DNA of 64,000 nucleotides, taken from the NCBI RefSeq assembly GCF_019443085.1, contig NZ_JAHZIL010000003.1, positions 1,178,001 to 1,242,000 of the forward strand. Direction: 5' to 3'. Position 1 is the first letter of the stretch. The number at the start of each line of letters is the position of its first letter. The notes under the pieces were generated by a model. That model saw nothing but the letters and a program-made list of their open reading frames with translations, was not told the DNA's origin and made no database searches. Position numbers and translations under genes: made by a program. The DNA is from Marinobacter sp. F4218. GTDB lineage: Bacteria; Pseudomonadota; Gammaproteobacteria; Pseudomonadales; Oleiphilaceae. Below are positions 1 through 7,965 of the stretch, piece after piece.

Positions 1-1001
1 TGGTCGCCAACACTTTGAATGCAGCGAAAATCGGTGAAATGACAGGCTCGCCGCTCCGGAGCTCCCGTTGCCAGCCGCTGCAGCCACAGCTCGGCGACGC
101 CCTGCCGATAACGGACCCGCGCCCAGCCTCCCCCGGGCAAACCGCAATGGTGCCGTTCACCCAGCTGCCAGGGGGCGTTGGCATGATCCAGGGTCGGCGC
201 ATCCGTGGGCGACCAGACGCCCACTCTGTCCTGGTTCAGGAACCGGTAGGGCTGCCACCAGCCCTCATGATCCGAGAACAACCATAAATCCTCGCCGTAA
301 AACACCGGCTGTTGAACGCTGGCCTCGACCGGTGGTGCCCAGGCCCGGGTGTTGTAGAGGGAGCCGTCGTCGTTGATCTCCGCGGTCCAGAGTGTCGACT
401 GAATCCAGGGCATGTCCGGCAGTTGCCAGCTGACCCAGGCCAATTTGCGGCCATCCGGTGACAGCGCCGGAGCGCTGTAGAAATCCTGCCCCTGGTGAAG
501 AATCGACAGGTGCCCCGCGTCGTCCATGGCGACCAACTGCTGGCAGGCATTCCCCTCCCGCACCGCCAGCACCCGCGAGCGACCGGTATCGGCCACCAGA
601 CCGCCAAAGGCTCCGGATTCAGTCGTCAACAGGACCCGTTGACTGCAGTCATCGAGACCAACGCGCACCACCTGCTGCTGTTCCGATACCGCGTACAGGC
701 AACCGGCACCGGCACACAGGGCGCCGCCACCATAGCCATTGACCCGGCTGCGTACCTGCAGGGAGCCGGCGGGCCTGGTGATGCCTCGGTCCGACAGGCC
801 CACAATCACGGCACCACCGAGGGCCGGATCGAACTCCAGCCAGAAAACGCCCGAGTCGGAGACCGCCAGGTCGCCCCGCTGTGTGAGCGCAGCGGCGGCT
901 TGCCAGGCACTGAGGGGCGGTCGAGTGTTATTCGCACTCGCGAAGGCGTTATCGGATTCGGCGCATTCAGCCCCGAAAGAAAAGCCGTGAATTGTTCGCA
1001 T
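1..1001 (-). CDS. S9-family (prolyl oligopeptidase-like) peptidase of the pqq cluster, partial
   Basis: An open frame enters from the left edge and begins at an ATG at 1001, 35 bases inside the 3' end of pqqE, so it looks translationally coupled to the pqq operon. About 333 codons are visible and no stop is reached. They contain strand-rich repeats such as [12 protein letters not shown] near residues 181-192, typical of the N-terminal beta-propeller of S9 acylaminoacyl/dipeptidyl peptidases; the catalytic alpha/beta-hydrolase domain would lie outside the window. Pseudomonas pqq operons also end in an S9 peptidase (named pqqH or pqqM by different authors). A role in processing or turnover of the PqqA-derived peptide is an inference. 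There is no signal peptide at this start, so a cytoplasmic location is expected. The family assignment is good; the function is not proven. Confidence 0.75.
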   Translation of the reverse strand, partial: MRTIHGFSFGAECAESDNAFASANNTRPPLSAWQAAAALTQRGDLAVSDSGVFWLEFDPALGGAVIVGLSDRGITRPAGSLQVRSRVNGYGGGALCAGAGCLYAVSEQQQVVRVGLDDCSQRVLLTTESGAFGGLVADTGRSRVLAVREGNACQQLVAMDDAGHLSILHQGQDFYSAPALSPDGRKLAWVSWQLPDMPWIQSTLWTAEINDDGSLYNTRAWAPPVEASVQQPVFYGEDLWLFSDHEGWWQPYRFLNQDRVGVWSPTDAPTLDHANAPWQLGERHHCGLPGGGWARVRYRQGVAELWLQRLATGAPERRACHFTDFRCIQSVGD

Positions 1002-2115
1002 TTCGGAAGGTTAACTCCTCGATGCCGGCCGTGGCGTGATCCGCGGCTCTCCTGGCCGCAAGAATCCGATCGTGATGGGATGACTTGCTACAGACCGGGT
1101 CGGCGTTGTCGGCGTTTCCGGTCAGCAGGTAGGCCTGGCAGCGGCAACCGCCGAAGTCTTTGCCTTTCTCGTCGCAGGAGCGGCAGGGCTCCGGCATCCA
1201 GCTGTCGCCTCGGTAGTGATTGAAACCGGGGCTGTCGTACCAGATGGTTCGCAATTCCGTGTCCCGCACGTTGGGGAATTCGATGGGCAGCAACCGGGCG
1301 CTGTGGCACGGCAGTGCGGTGCCATCCGGGGCTACCGTCAGGAACAGGCTGCCCCAGCCGTTCATGCAGGCTTTGGGGCGTTCTTCGTAATAGTCGGGCG
1401 TCACGAAGATCAGTTTCATGGCCGACCCATCCGCCTCCAGCCGGCGACGGTAAGCGTTCACTTCCGCCTCAGCCTTCTCCAGCTGGGCCCTGGACGGCAT
1501 CAGGCCCTCCCGGTTCTCGAACGCCCAGCCGTAATACTGGCAGGTGGCCAGCTCGACATAGTCCGCGCCCAGCCGGTCACACAGATCGATAATGTCGGTC
1601 ATCTGGTGAATGTTGTGGCGGTGAATCACGAAGTTCAGCACCATCGGGTAACCGGCTTCCTTCACCGCCCGCGCCATCGCCAGCTTCTGGTCGAACGCCT
1701 TGCGCGAGCCGGCAACCGCGTTGTTCAGCTCCGGATCGGAGGCCTGGAAACTGACCTGGATATGATCCAGTCCGGCGTCGGCAAATGCCGCCACCTTGGC
1801 CTCATTCAGGCCCAGTCCGGAGGTGATCAGATTGGTGTAGTACCCAAGGTGCCGGGCCTCGGCGATCAACTCGGGCAAATCCGGTCGCACCAGCGGTTCA
1901 CCACCGGAAAAGCCAAGCTGGGCCGCGCCCATGGCGCGCCCCTGACGCAGCACACTGACCCACTGCTCGGTGCTCAGCTCCTGCTCGGTCTGGGCAAAGT
2001 CGAGCGGATTGGAACAGTAGGGACACTGAAGCGGACAGCGATAGGTCAACTCCGCCAGCAGCCAGAGTGGCGGGCCCACAGAGGGCGAACCCTGAGCAGT
2101 TTTAACGGCCATCAT
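967..2115 (-). CDS. pqqE: PQQ biosynthesis radical SAM enzyme PqqE
   Basis: PqqE is the radical S-adenosylmethionine enzyme that forms the Glu-Tyr carbon-carbon crosslink in PqqA bound to PqqD. The 382-residue product has the family's usual length. The CX3CX2C [4Fe-4S] motif is at Cys27, Cys31 and Cys34 ([11 protein letters not shown]), followed by [14 protein letters not shown]-type cysteine-rich tail ([17 protein letters not shown] and a later Cys) binds auxiliary clusters. The start overlaps the pqqD stop in an ATGA arrangement, and the 3' end overlaps the start of the S9 peptidase gene, so the operon is tightly coupled. Identification is firm. Confidence 0.97.
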   Translation of the reverse strand: MMAVKTAQGSPSVGPPLWLLAELTYRCPLQCPYCSNPLDFAQTEQELSTEQWVSVLRQGRAMGAAQLGFSGGEPLVRPDLPELIAEARHLGYYTNLITSGLGLNEAKVAAFADAGLDHIQVSFQASDPELNNAVAGSRKAFDQKLAMARAVKEAGYPMVLNFVIHRHNIHQMTDIIDLCDRLGADYVELATCQYYGWAFENREGLMPSRAQLEKAEAEVNAYRRRLEADGSAMKLIFVTPDYYEERPKACMNGWGSLFLTVAPDGTALPCHSARLLPIEFPNVRDTELRTIWYDSPGFNHYRGDSWMPEPCRSCDEKGKDFGGCRCQAYLLTGNADNADPVCSKSSHHDRILAARRAADHATAGIEELTFRNANNSRLFFRG

Positions 2116-2387
2116 GTCAGTTCTATCCAGTGTTTTTGCTTGGCATCCTGCAGGAATTCGGTGACGTCCTTACCGAGGCTGCCGGCGTCCGGGAACTGTC
2201 GTTCCAGTGACGCCACGATCTCGGCCACGCTGCGCTCGCCGTCGACCTCATTGAGGATGGCGCCGGCGCTGCCATTGAGTTTGACCATGCCCTCCGGATA
2301 CAGCAGCACATAGGACTCCTGGGCCGGCTCCCACTGGAAGCGGAAGCCCCGGCGAAATTTCGGGGTCCGGGCCATCACGTCATCCAT
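2112..2387 (-). CDS. pqqD: PQQ biosynthesis peptide chaperone PqqD
   Basis: PqqD is the small RiPP recognition element that binds the PqqA precursor peptide and presents it to PqqE. I chose the ATG at 2387, which overlaps the pqqC stop (TGATG) and gives 91 residues, the normal family size; a longer frame from 2483 would run antisense-free but overlap pqqC by about 100 bases and lacks family similarity there. Family residues are clear: [16 protein letters not shown] near the N-terminus, the [12 protein letters not shown] strand and a C-terminal helix. An internal ATG at 2375 is an alternative start. It is the fourth gene of pqqABCDE. Confidence 0.95.
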   Translation of the reverse strand: MDDVMARTPKFRRGFRFQWEPAQESYVLLYPEGMVKLNGSAGAILNEVDGERSVAEIVASLERQFPDAGSLGKDVTEFLQDAKQKHWIELT

Positions 2388-3142
2388 CACAGCCCCCGGT
2401 GCCATACCTGCTGATCGGTGACGCTGTGGTACGGCGGCGTCTGATGCATGTAAGCCATAGTCAGCGCATCCAACATAGACCATAAGATATCCAGCTTGAA
2501 TTGAAGTATGTCGAGGGCCCGGGCCTGATCGGCCTGCGACGTGAAATGATCCAGCGTGATCGTGAGCCCGTGTTCCACATCGCGCCGGGCCTCGGACAGA
2601 CGCTTGCGGAAATAGCTGTAGCCGGTTTCCTCGATCCAGGGATAATGCTGGGGCCAGCTGTCCAGGCGTGACTGGTGGATTTCCGGAGCGAACAGCTCAG
2701 TCAGTGAGGAACAGGCCGCTTCCTGCCAGGTCGCGCGCCGGGCAAAATTCAGATAGGCGTCGACGGCAAACCGGACACCGGGCAAGACATGGCGCTGGTC
2801 AATGACCTCGTCGCGGGTGAGCCCCACCGCTTCCGCCAGACACAGCCAGGCTTCGATTCCCCCCTCGTCACCGTCGTGGCCGTCGTGATCCAGGATCCGT
2901 TGCAGCCACATCCGCCGCACACCGGCATCCGGACAATTGGCCATGATCGCGGCATCTTTCCGGGGAATGTTGATCTGGTAATAGTAGCGGTTGGCGACCC
3001 AGCCACGGATCTGTTCCGGTGTGCACTGACCGCCGTACATAGCTTTGTGGTAGGGATGATGGATGTGGTAGAAGCGTCCCTTGTCCCGCAGGGCATGCTC
3101 GAAATCCTGGCGGTTCATGGCGGTGGTGGCGATGGCGTTCAT
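2387..3142 (-). CDS. pqqC: Pyrroloquinoline-quinone synthase PqqC
   Basis: PqqC is the cofactor-free oxidase that performs the last ring closure and eight-electron oxidation to make PQQ. The 251-residue product starts with residues leading into the conserved [14 protein letters not shown] segment and carries [24 protein letters not shown], which lines the active site in this all-helical family. Length is normal. The ATG at 3142 overlaps the pqqB stop by four bases, and the stop overlaps the pqqD start, so B, C, D and E are read as one coupled message. Confidence 0.97.
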   Translation of the reverse strand: MNAIATTAMNRQDFEHALRDKGRFYHIHHPYHKAMYGGQCTPEQIRGWVANRYYYQINIPRKDAAIMANCPDAGVRRMWLQRILDHDGHDGDEGGIEAWLCLAEAVGLTRDEVIDQRHVLPGVRFAVDAYLNFARRATWQEAACSSLTELFAPEIHQSRLDSWPQHYPWIEETGYSYFRKRLSEARRDVEHGLTITLDHFTSQADQARALDILQFKLDILWSMLDALTMAYMHQTPPYHSVTDQQVWHRGL

Positions 3143-4068
3143 GGCTTCCCCGACAGATCGATGTGCATCCCGTCCCAGGCGACTTCGATACCGTGTTGCG
3201 CCAGTTCGGCACGCTCAAGCGAGTCTTCGTTCAGGATCGGGTTGGTGTTGTTGATGTGAATGAGAATCTTGCGTCGGGCCGGCATTGTATCCAGCACCTC
3301 GATCATCCCGCCCGGACCACTCTGGGCAAGATGCCCCATGGCCTGTCCGGTCTTGGTGCCCACCTCCTGGCGAATCATCTCATCGTCGTGCCACACGGTC
3401 CCGTCAACCAGCAGCACATCCGCTTTGTCCATCCAGTCCAGGATGCGCTGGTCCGGCTCGCCCAGGCCGGGGGCATAGAGCACCGTTTTGCCGGTGCGGG
3501 TGTCTTCCAGAAAGATCCCGATGTTATCGCCGGGATGCGGCTTATCCCGGCGTGGCGAATAGGGTGGTGCGTTGCTGAGCAAGGGGATGGCCGTCAACCG
3601 AATGGACGGGGCGCAAGGAATGGTAAACGTCTCCTGCTCCGAGGCCTTGACCGGTCGCCAGTTCAGGCCACCGTTCCAGTGTTCCAGCATGCGAAACAGC
3701 GGAAAGCCACCACTCAGGTCCTCGTGTACCTGCTCGGTGCACCAGACATCCATGGGCAGACCCTCGCGCAGAGACAGCAATCCGGTGGTGTGATCAACCT
3801 GACTGTCCATCAGCAGGATGGCTTCAATGCCGGTATCGCGCAGGGCTCGTGCCGGCTGCATGGCCGCAAACGAGGCCAGTTGGGCACGTATGTCCGGGGA
3901 GGCATTGAACAGGATCCAGTACTCACCATCTTCACTCACGGCGATGGAGGACTGGGTACGGGCACGAGCGTTAAGCTTGCCGTTGCGGAAGCCGTCGCAG
4001 TTGGCGCAATTGCAATTCCACTGGGGGAAGCCACCGCCGGCGGCGGAGCCGAGGACATGAATCTGCAT
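3139..4068 (-). CDS. pqqB: PQQ biosynthesis protein PqqB (metallo-beta-lactamase fold)
   Basis: PqqB is a metallo-beta-lactamase-fold protein; work on the family assigns it an iron-dependent hydroxylation of the crosslinked Glu-Tyr intermediate. The start [20 protein letters not shown] at 4068 is the canonical N-terminus, giving 309 residues; the frame stays open upstream to 4194 but that part overlaps pqqA and is not conserved. The Cys-rich NCNCANC zinc-site motif follows the N-terminal strand, and metal-ligand segments appear later ([24 protein letters not shown]). It lies 56 bases downstream of pqqA beyond a stem-loop and overlaps pqqC by four bases. Confidence 0.96.
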   Translation of the reverse strand: MQIHVLGSAAGGGFPQWNCNCANCDGFRNGKLNARARTQSSIAVSEDGEYWILFNASPDIRAQLASFAAMQPARALRDTGIEAILLMDSQVDHTTGLLSLREGLPMDVWCTEQVHEDLSGGFPLFRMLEHWNGGLNWRPVKASEQETFTIPCAPSIRLTAIPLLSNAPPYSPRRDKPHPGDNIGIFLEDTRTGKTVLYAPGLGEPDQRILDWMDKADVLLVDGTVWHDDEMIRQEVGTKTGQAMGHLAQSGPGGMIEVLDTMPARRKILIHINNTNPILNEDSLERAELAQHGIEVAWDGMHIDLSGKP

Positions 4069-4090
4069 GAACGGAACTCCGGAACGAAAA

Positions 4091-4114
4091 CGGCCAGCGT
4101 GTGAGGGCTGGCCG
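4091..4114 (-). terminator. pqqA-pqqB intercistronic stem-loop (attenuator or mRNA-stability hairpin)
   Basis: A perfect 8-bp stem CGGCCAGC / GCTGGCCG with an 8-base loop sits between the pqqA stop (4125) and the pqqB start (4068). Read on the minus strand it is followed by TTTTC. Its position and weak T-run suggest partial termination or 3'-end protection that would leave more pqqA message than pqqBCDE message, which fits the need for a peptide substrate in excess over enzymes. Confidence 0.65.
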
Positions 4115-4124
4115 TCGTCTCGTT

Positions 4125-4196
4125 TCAGCGATTGGCGAAGTACATGGTGACTTCGAAACCGATGCGCAGATCTTCGTAAGCTGGTTTGGTCCACAT
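4125..4196 (-). CDS. pqqA: PQQ precursor peptide PqqA
   Basis: This 23-codon gene encodes the ribosomal precursor of PQQ. The peptide begins [10 protein letters not shown] and ends VTMYFANR. The two residues that become PQQ are in the invariant E-x3-Y spacing, Glu15 and Tyr19. It is preceded by an AGAGGTGAGCATT leader with a good Shine-Dalgarno sequence. It is the first gene of the minus-strand pqqABCDE operon. Because it is so short it is easily missed by automatic calling. Confidence 0.95.
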   Translation of the reverse strand: MWTKPAYEDLRIGFEVTMYFANR

Positions 4197-4373
4197 AATG
4201 CTCACCTCTTGTCTTGTCGTCGTTGTTAGGCGTTGATGCTGGATTATCAGTCTAGCCGATAACTCACTTACCATCGTAGCGGCGGCAAACCGGCCCCCAT
4301 ATGCTACTTTGGCACTGTTTTTCGGGGTTCAAAAGGCGCATTTTCCACCGCACCGATGACCAGCCCCGGGCAC
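4197..4373 (-). promoter_or_regulatory. pqqA upstream region
   Basis: This gene-free stretch lies between the exaC terminator and pqqA. On the minus strand it carries a possible -10 element TAGACT at about 4250 and, about 58 bases further upstream, GTGCCAAAGTAGCAT, a loose relative of the CCAAG-containing motif found upstream of exaC, exaA and the cytochrome gene. A TAGACT with a CCAAAGTGGCAT upstream of it also occurs upstream of the cytochrome gene. This suggests a shared control element but the match is weak. Confidence 0.35.
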
Positions 4374-4396
4374 AAAAAAAGGCCCTGGGAAGGGCC
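4374..4396 (-). terminator. Rho-independent terminator of exaC
   Basis: On the minus strand GGCCCT-TCCC-AGGGCC forms a 6-bp GC stem with a 4-base loop and is followed directly by seven T residues. It lies about 135 bases downstream of the exaC stop and separates exaC from pqqA. Confidence 0.85.
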
Positions 4397-4531
4397 AAAA
4401 GAAAGTGACAGAAAACCCAAAACTTCCGCAGAAGCGCTCCTGGCCAGACGCCGGGAGCAGGAAGGTGCACATCCGCTGTGCTGACTCACCCACGGGCCCG
4501 TGTGGAAGGGCCCGTTTACCGCAGTGATCGA

Positions 4532-6052
4532 TCAGAAGAAACCCAGCGGATTGGTGTCGTAGCTCACCAGCATGTTCTTGGTCTGCTGGTAGTGCTCAAG
4601 CGCCATCTTATGGGTTTCACGGCCGACACCGGACTTCTTGTAGCCGCCGAAGGCGGCGTGGGCCGGATAGGCGTGGTAGCAGTTCATCCAGACCCGACCG
4701 GCCTGAATGGCGCGGCCCATCCGATAGGCACGATTGGTATCGCGGGTCCACAAGCCGGCACCCAGTCCGAACTCGGTGTCGTTGGCGATGGCCAGGGCTT
4801 CTTCCTCGGTCTTGAAGGTGGTTACACCCACCACCGGCCCGAAGATTTCTTCCTGGAAAACGCGCATCTTGTTGTCGCCCTTGAACAGGGTCGGCTGGAT
4901 GTAGAAGCCGTTGTTGAACTCCTCGCCCATCTCCTCGCGATCACCCCCGGTCAGCACCACGGCGCCCTCTTCCTTACCAATGGCCAGGTAGGACATGATC
5001 TTGTCGAACTGCTCCTTGCTGGCCTGAGCGCCCACCTGCACATCAGTATCCAGGGGGTTACCGCGTTTGATCGACTTGGTACGTTCAACCACTTTCTGCA
5101 TGAACTCTTCAAACATGTCTTCCTGCACCAGGGCCCGGGACGGACAGGTGCAGACTTCGCCCTGGTTGAAGAACGCCAGCACCAGGCCTTCCACACACTT
5201 GTCGATGAACTCGGGCTCGCCCTTCATCACATCGGAAAAGTAGATGTTGGGCGACTTGCCCCCCAGCTCCACGGTGGAGGGAATGATGTTCTCGGCCGCG
5301 CACTTGAGGATATGCGAGCCAACCGGGGTGGAGCCGGTGAACGCAATCTTGGCGATGCGCTTGCTGCTGGCAAGGGCCTGACCGGCCTCGATGCCGTAGC
5401 CGTTGACGATGTTGAGCACGCCCGGCGGCAGCAGGTCACCGATGATCTCCATCAGCACCAGGATGCTGGCCGGTGTTTGTTCCGCGGGTTTGAGTATGGT
5501 GCAGTTACCGGCCGCCAGGCAGGGGCCCAGCTTCCACGCCGCCATCAGCAGCGGGAAGTTCCAGGGAATGATCTGGCCCACCACGCCCAGGGGCTCGTGG
5601 AAATGGTATGCCACGGTGTTGGCGTCGATTTCACCCAGATGGCCTTCCTGCGCACGCAGGCAGCCGGCAAAGTAGCGGAAGTGATCGGCCGCCAGGGGAA
5701 TGTCCGCATTCAGGGTCTCGCGGACCGCCTTGCCGTTGTCCCAGGTTTCCGCGACCGCCAGTTTCTCCACATTCGCCTCGATGCGATCGGCGATCTTCAG
5801 GAGAATGTTGGAACGCTCCTGGACAGAGGTTTTACCCCAGGCCGGCGCGGCCTTGTGGGCAGCGTCCAGCGCCACTTCAATGTCTTCGGCGGTGGAACGG
5901 GGAATCTCGCAGATCACATCACCGGTCACCGGGGTGATGTTCTCGAAATACTGACCTTTTACCGGGGCAACCCACTCGCCACCGATGTAGTTTTCGTAAC
6001 GGGATTTGAAAGAAACGACGGAGCCATCCTTTCCTGGTTGTGCGTAGATCAT
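4532..6052 (-). CDS. exaC: NAD-dependent aldehyde dehydrogenase, ExaC type
   Basis: This 506-residue enzyme oxidises the aldehyde made by the PQQ alcohol dehydrogenase to the carboxylic acid, using NAD, in the cytoplasm. The N-terminus [19 protein letters not shown] and the segment [19 protein letters not shown] are typical of ExaC/AcoD-like dehydrogenases. Catalytic features are present: the [10 protein letters not shown] segment with the general-base Glu, and the nucleophile region [12 protein letters not shown] near residue 300. I chose the ATG at 6052 because AGAGG lies just upstream; the frame is open further, to 6109, without a better start. It is monocistronic, bounded by a terminator at 4374-4396, and its upstream region carries the motif shared with exaA and the cytochrome gene. 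Confidence 0.93.
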   Translation of the reverse strand: MIYAQPGKDGSVVSFKSRYENYIGGEWVAPVKGQYFENITPVTGDVICEIPRSTAEDIEVALDAAHKAAPAWGKTSVQERSNILLKIADRIEANVEKLAVAETWDNGKAVRETLNADIPLAADHFRYFAGCLRAQEGHLGEIDANTVAYHFHEPLGVVGQIIPWNFPLLMAAWKLGPCLAAGNCTILKPAEQTPASILVLMEIIGDLLPPGVLNIVNGYGIEAGQALASSKRIAKIAFTGSTPVGSHILKCAAENIIPSTVELGGKSPNIYFSDVMKGEPEFIDKCVEGLVLAFFNQGEVCTCPSRALVQEDMFEEFMQKVVERTKSIKRGNPLDTDVQVGAQASKEQFDKIMSYLAIGKEEGAVVLTGGDREEMGEEFNNGFYIQPTLFKGDNKMRVFQEEIFGPVVGVTTFKTEEEALAIANDTEFGLGAGLWTRDTNRAYRMGRAIQAGRVWMNCYHAYPAHAAFGGYKKSGVGRETHKMALEHYQQTKNMLVSYDTNPLGFF

Positions 6053-6161
6053 GGTCTCGACCTCTTGTTGTGTTTGTCGCTGGCAACGCGGCCTGTCGCG
6101 CTTACTCATTCAATGTAGACCCCAACCGGGATAAGGTGAATGATTCGATGGGGGCGAAAAA

Positions 6162-6178
6162 CTCATCCCTTGGTAGTA
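6162..6178 (-). promoter_or_regulatory. Shared alcohol-oxidation promoter motif upstream of exaC
   Basis: On the minus strand this reads TACTACCAAGGGATGAG, about 110 bases upstream of the exaC start. It matches 16 of 17 positions with the element upstream of exaA (24804-24820), in the same orientation and at a similar distance. A TACATT -10-like hexamer lies about 55 bases downstream. It is a candidate binding site for the response regulator encoded at 32969-33742; that assignment is inference. Confidence 0.65.
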
Positions 6179-6240
6179 GTTGCCGGGATTGATGCCCGAC
6201 CGGCCCCCTCCATTGCCACCCCAAACCGCCTTCCCACGCG

Positions 6241-6257
6241 TGCACCGTAAGGGTGCG
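6241..6257 (+). promoter_or_regulatory. NtrC-like enhancer site
   Basis: TGCACC-N5-GGTGCG matches 11 of 12 defined bases of the NtrC consensus TGCACC-N5-GGTGCA. It lies about 73 bases upstream of the sigma-54-type promoter at 6329-6346, a usual enhancer position. Confidence 0.65.
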
Positions 6258-6328
6258 GACGCCCCGACAAAATGCACATTCCCTCGAGCAAATACCCTGA
6301 AAGGGCTTGAAAACAGCAACCTGGGAGA

Positions 6329-6346
6329 TTGGCACAGACACTGCAA
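6329..6346 (+). promoter_or_regulatory. Sigma-54-type promoter of the guanidine operon
   Basis: TTGGCACAGACACTGCAA has the invariant GG and GC dinucleotides separated by exactly ten bases and the TGGCAC -24 box; the -12 box is CTGCA rather than TTGCA. With the NtrC-like site upstream it predicts induction under nitrogen limitation. Transcription would begin about 55 bases before the riboswitch aptamer. Confidence 0.7.
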
Positions 6347-6410
6347 AGGCCCCTCTACGCAGCGAGAAGTCGGTTACTGAAACCACAATCAAAGCGCGAC
6401 AATCTGACAA

Positions 6411-6521
6411 ATGGTCAACTAGGGTTCCGGCCTGCCCTTTCCCAAACGGGAATCGCAGGCGACTGGTCCGAGAGTTGACGGCCTTTTCCAAGGCTACACG
6501 GCGGGACAAAAGCCCGGGAGG
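6411..6521 (+). ncRNA. Guanidine-I riboswitch (ykkC/yxkD type), copy 1
   Basis: The conserved blocks of the guanidine-I aptamer occur in order: CTAGGGTTCCG, CTGGTCCGAGAG, then ACACGGCGGGACAAAAGCCC and GGGAG. The P1 helix is formed by GTCAACT (6414-6420) with AGTTGAC (6473-6479). It precedes the carboxylase operon, whose products fit guanidine breakdown. The 3' end of the aptamer overlaps a terminator, so ligand binding should allow read-through. Confidence 0.95.
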
Positions 6522-6553
6522 ATCGTTCAGTTACTGACGCCTCTCGTTTTTTT
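6515..6553 (+). terminator. Riboswitch-controlled terminator
   Basis: CGGGAGG (6515-6521), which belongs to the aptamer's 3' conserved block, pairs with CCTCTCG (6540-6546) with one G-U wobble, and the inner arms GTTCAGT and ACTGAC extend the stem. Seven T residues follow at 6547-6553. The mutual exclusivity with the aptamer is the classic layout of a transcriptional ON switch. Confidence 0.85.
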
Positions 6554-6580
6554 AAACGCCCTAGCCAGGAGGAAAAGGCC

Positions 6581-7309
6581 ATGTTGCAGACAGCAGCCCC
6601 CCTCTACGACGATCTGATTCCCGGCGGATCCCACTGGTCCTTCATCATGCGCCGCGGCCACGTGCTGCGCCTGATCGACGAAACCGGCGGTGCCAATGTC
6701 GGCATGTTGATGTACAACCCCGAGAACCCGCTCGAGCGGTACAACATGCCGGACACCCTGAAGAACCAGCACACCTTCCTGCTGACCCGGGGCCATGTCC
6801 TGTTATCCGACATGGGCCGGGTTTTTGCCTCCATCATTCGTGACGATCTGGGCTGGCACGATACCGTCAGCGGTACCTGCAACGCCGACCTGGTGGCGCA
6901 GCGCTGGGGCCGGAAAACCTATCAGGACGCCCACAACCACTACCACCGCAACGGGTTTTCCAGCTTCCTGAACGAACTGGCCAAATACGGTCTGGGCAAG
7001 AAGGACCTCACCGCCAACCTGAACTGGTTCAGCAAGGTCAAAACCGACGACGACGGCAACATGGCGTACGTCAGCGATCATTCCCACGCCGGCGCTACCG
7101 TGGACCTGCGGTTCGAGATGGACACCATTGTGGTGCTGCACACCTGCCCGCATCCGCTCAACACCGCCGCCGAGTACCCCAGCCATCCCCTGCGTTACCA
7201 GCTCTTCAGGGCCGCCCCGGTGACCGATGCCGATCCCTGCAAGATTTCGTCGCCGGAGGCCACCCGCGCCTTCGCCAACACCGCCCTGTATCACCTGATG
7301 CAGCCCTGA
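6581..7309 (+). CDS. Urea-carboxylase-associated protein, probable carboxyguanidine deiminase subunit
   Basis: This 242-residue protein belongs to the DUF1989/urea-carboxylase-associated family. The family pair has been shown in guanidine-degrading bacteria to act as carboxyguanidine deiminase (CgdA/CgdB), turning carboxyguanidine into allophanate and ammonia. Visible family features are the N-terminal [17 protein letters not shown], the [19 protein letters not shown] segment and a Cys/His-rich C-terminal half (HTCPHPLN) likely to bind metal. A strong ribosome site (AGGAGG) lies nine bases before the ATG. It is the first gene behind the first guanidine riboswitch and lies 17 bases upstream of its partner. 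Which of the two subunits is CgdA and which CgdB is not settled here. Confidence 0.88.
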   Translation: MLQTAAPLYDDLIPGGSHWSFIMRRGHVLRLIDETGGANVGMLMYNPENPLERYNMPDTLKNQHTFLLTRGHVLLSDMGRVFASIIRDDLGWHDTVSGTCNADLVAQRWGRKTYQDAHNHYHRNGFSSFLNELAKYGLGKKDLTANLNWFSKVKTDDDGNMAYVSDHSHAGATVDLRFEMDTIVVLHTCPHPLNTAAEYPSHPLRYQLFRAAPVTDADPCKISSPEATRAFANTALYHLMQP

Positions 7310-7326
7310 TCGCGAGGAGGCCGGAC

Positions 7327-7965
7327 ATGATTAAAGAGAGCGAACTGCATCCCGAGAATGCCAATTCCCGCAAGACCGTACCGGCGGGTGAGTACTTCCT
7401 GAAAGTGGTCAAGGCCGGGGAAACCGTCCGCATCCTGGACCTGGAAGGCAACCAGGCTGCCGACACCCTGTTCTACAACGCCCACAACCCGACCGAACGC
7501 TACAGTGCGGTGGACACCATCCGCGAGCAGGGCAATGTCTACCTGACCGCGGGCTCGAAGCTGATATCTTCGGAAAACAACGTGATGCTGGAAATCACGG
7601 CCGACACCTGCGGCCGTCACGACACCCTCGGCGGCGCCTGTGCCGCCGAAAGCAATACCACCCGCTATGCCCTGGAGAAGAAATGCATGCATGCCTGCCG
7701 CGACAGCTGGCTGGTGGCGGTCACCGAGCACGAGGAGCTGGGCATGACCAAGCGGGACATCACCCACAACATCAACTTCTTCATGAACGTGCCGGTCACC
7801 GCCGACGGCGGGCTGACCTTTGCCGACGGCATTTCCGACGCCGGCAAATACGTCGAGCTGCGGGCTGAGATGGATGTGCTGGTGATGATTTCCAACTGCC
7901 CGCAGTTGAACAACCCCTGCAACGCCTACAACCCGACACCGATCGAGGTGCTGGTATGGAGCTGA
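7327..7965 (+). CDS. Urea-carboxylase-associated protein, second carboxyguanidine deiminase subunit
   Basis: This 212-residue protein is a paralogue of its upstream neighbour in the DUF1989 family. Both carry an N-P-x-E-R-Y/D-T signature (here [20 protein letters not shown]), a [13 protein letters not shown] segment comparable to [13 protein letters not shown] in the partner, and a late Cys ([12 protein letters not shown]). The two probably form the heteromeric carboxyguanidine deiminase acting after the carboxylase. The start has CGAGGAGG upstream. The last codons overlap the start of the carboxylase gene by ten bases, indicating translational coupling. Confidence 0.88.
   Translation: MIKESELHPENANSRKTVPAGEYFLKVVKAGETVRILDLEGNQAADTLFYNAHNPTERYSAVDTIREQGNVYLTAGSKLISSENNVMLEITADTCGRHDTLGGACAAESNTTRYALEKKCMHACRDSWLVAVTEHEELGMTKRDITHNINFFMNVPVTADGGLTFADGISDAGKYVELRAEMDVLVMISNCPQLNNPCNAYNPTPIEVLVWS

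Noticed and set aside
2388..2483. Longer pqqD start at 2483
   Set aside because: The extra 32 codons overlap pqqC and are not conserved; the ATG at 2387 gives the normal 91-residue protein with TGATG coupling.
4478..6118. A plus-strand frame of 546 codons opposite exaC
   Set aside because: It is the antisense of a clear aldehyde dehydrogenase with catalytic residues, and has no recognisable motif.
6102..6509. A minus-strand frame of 135 codons over the exaC-guanidine spacer
   Set aside because: It covers the exaC promoter motif, the sigma-54 promoter and part of the riboswitch, and the peptide looks random.
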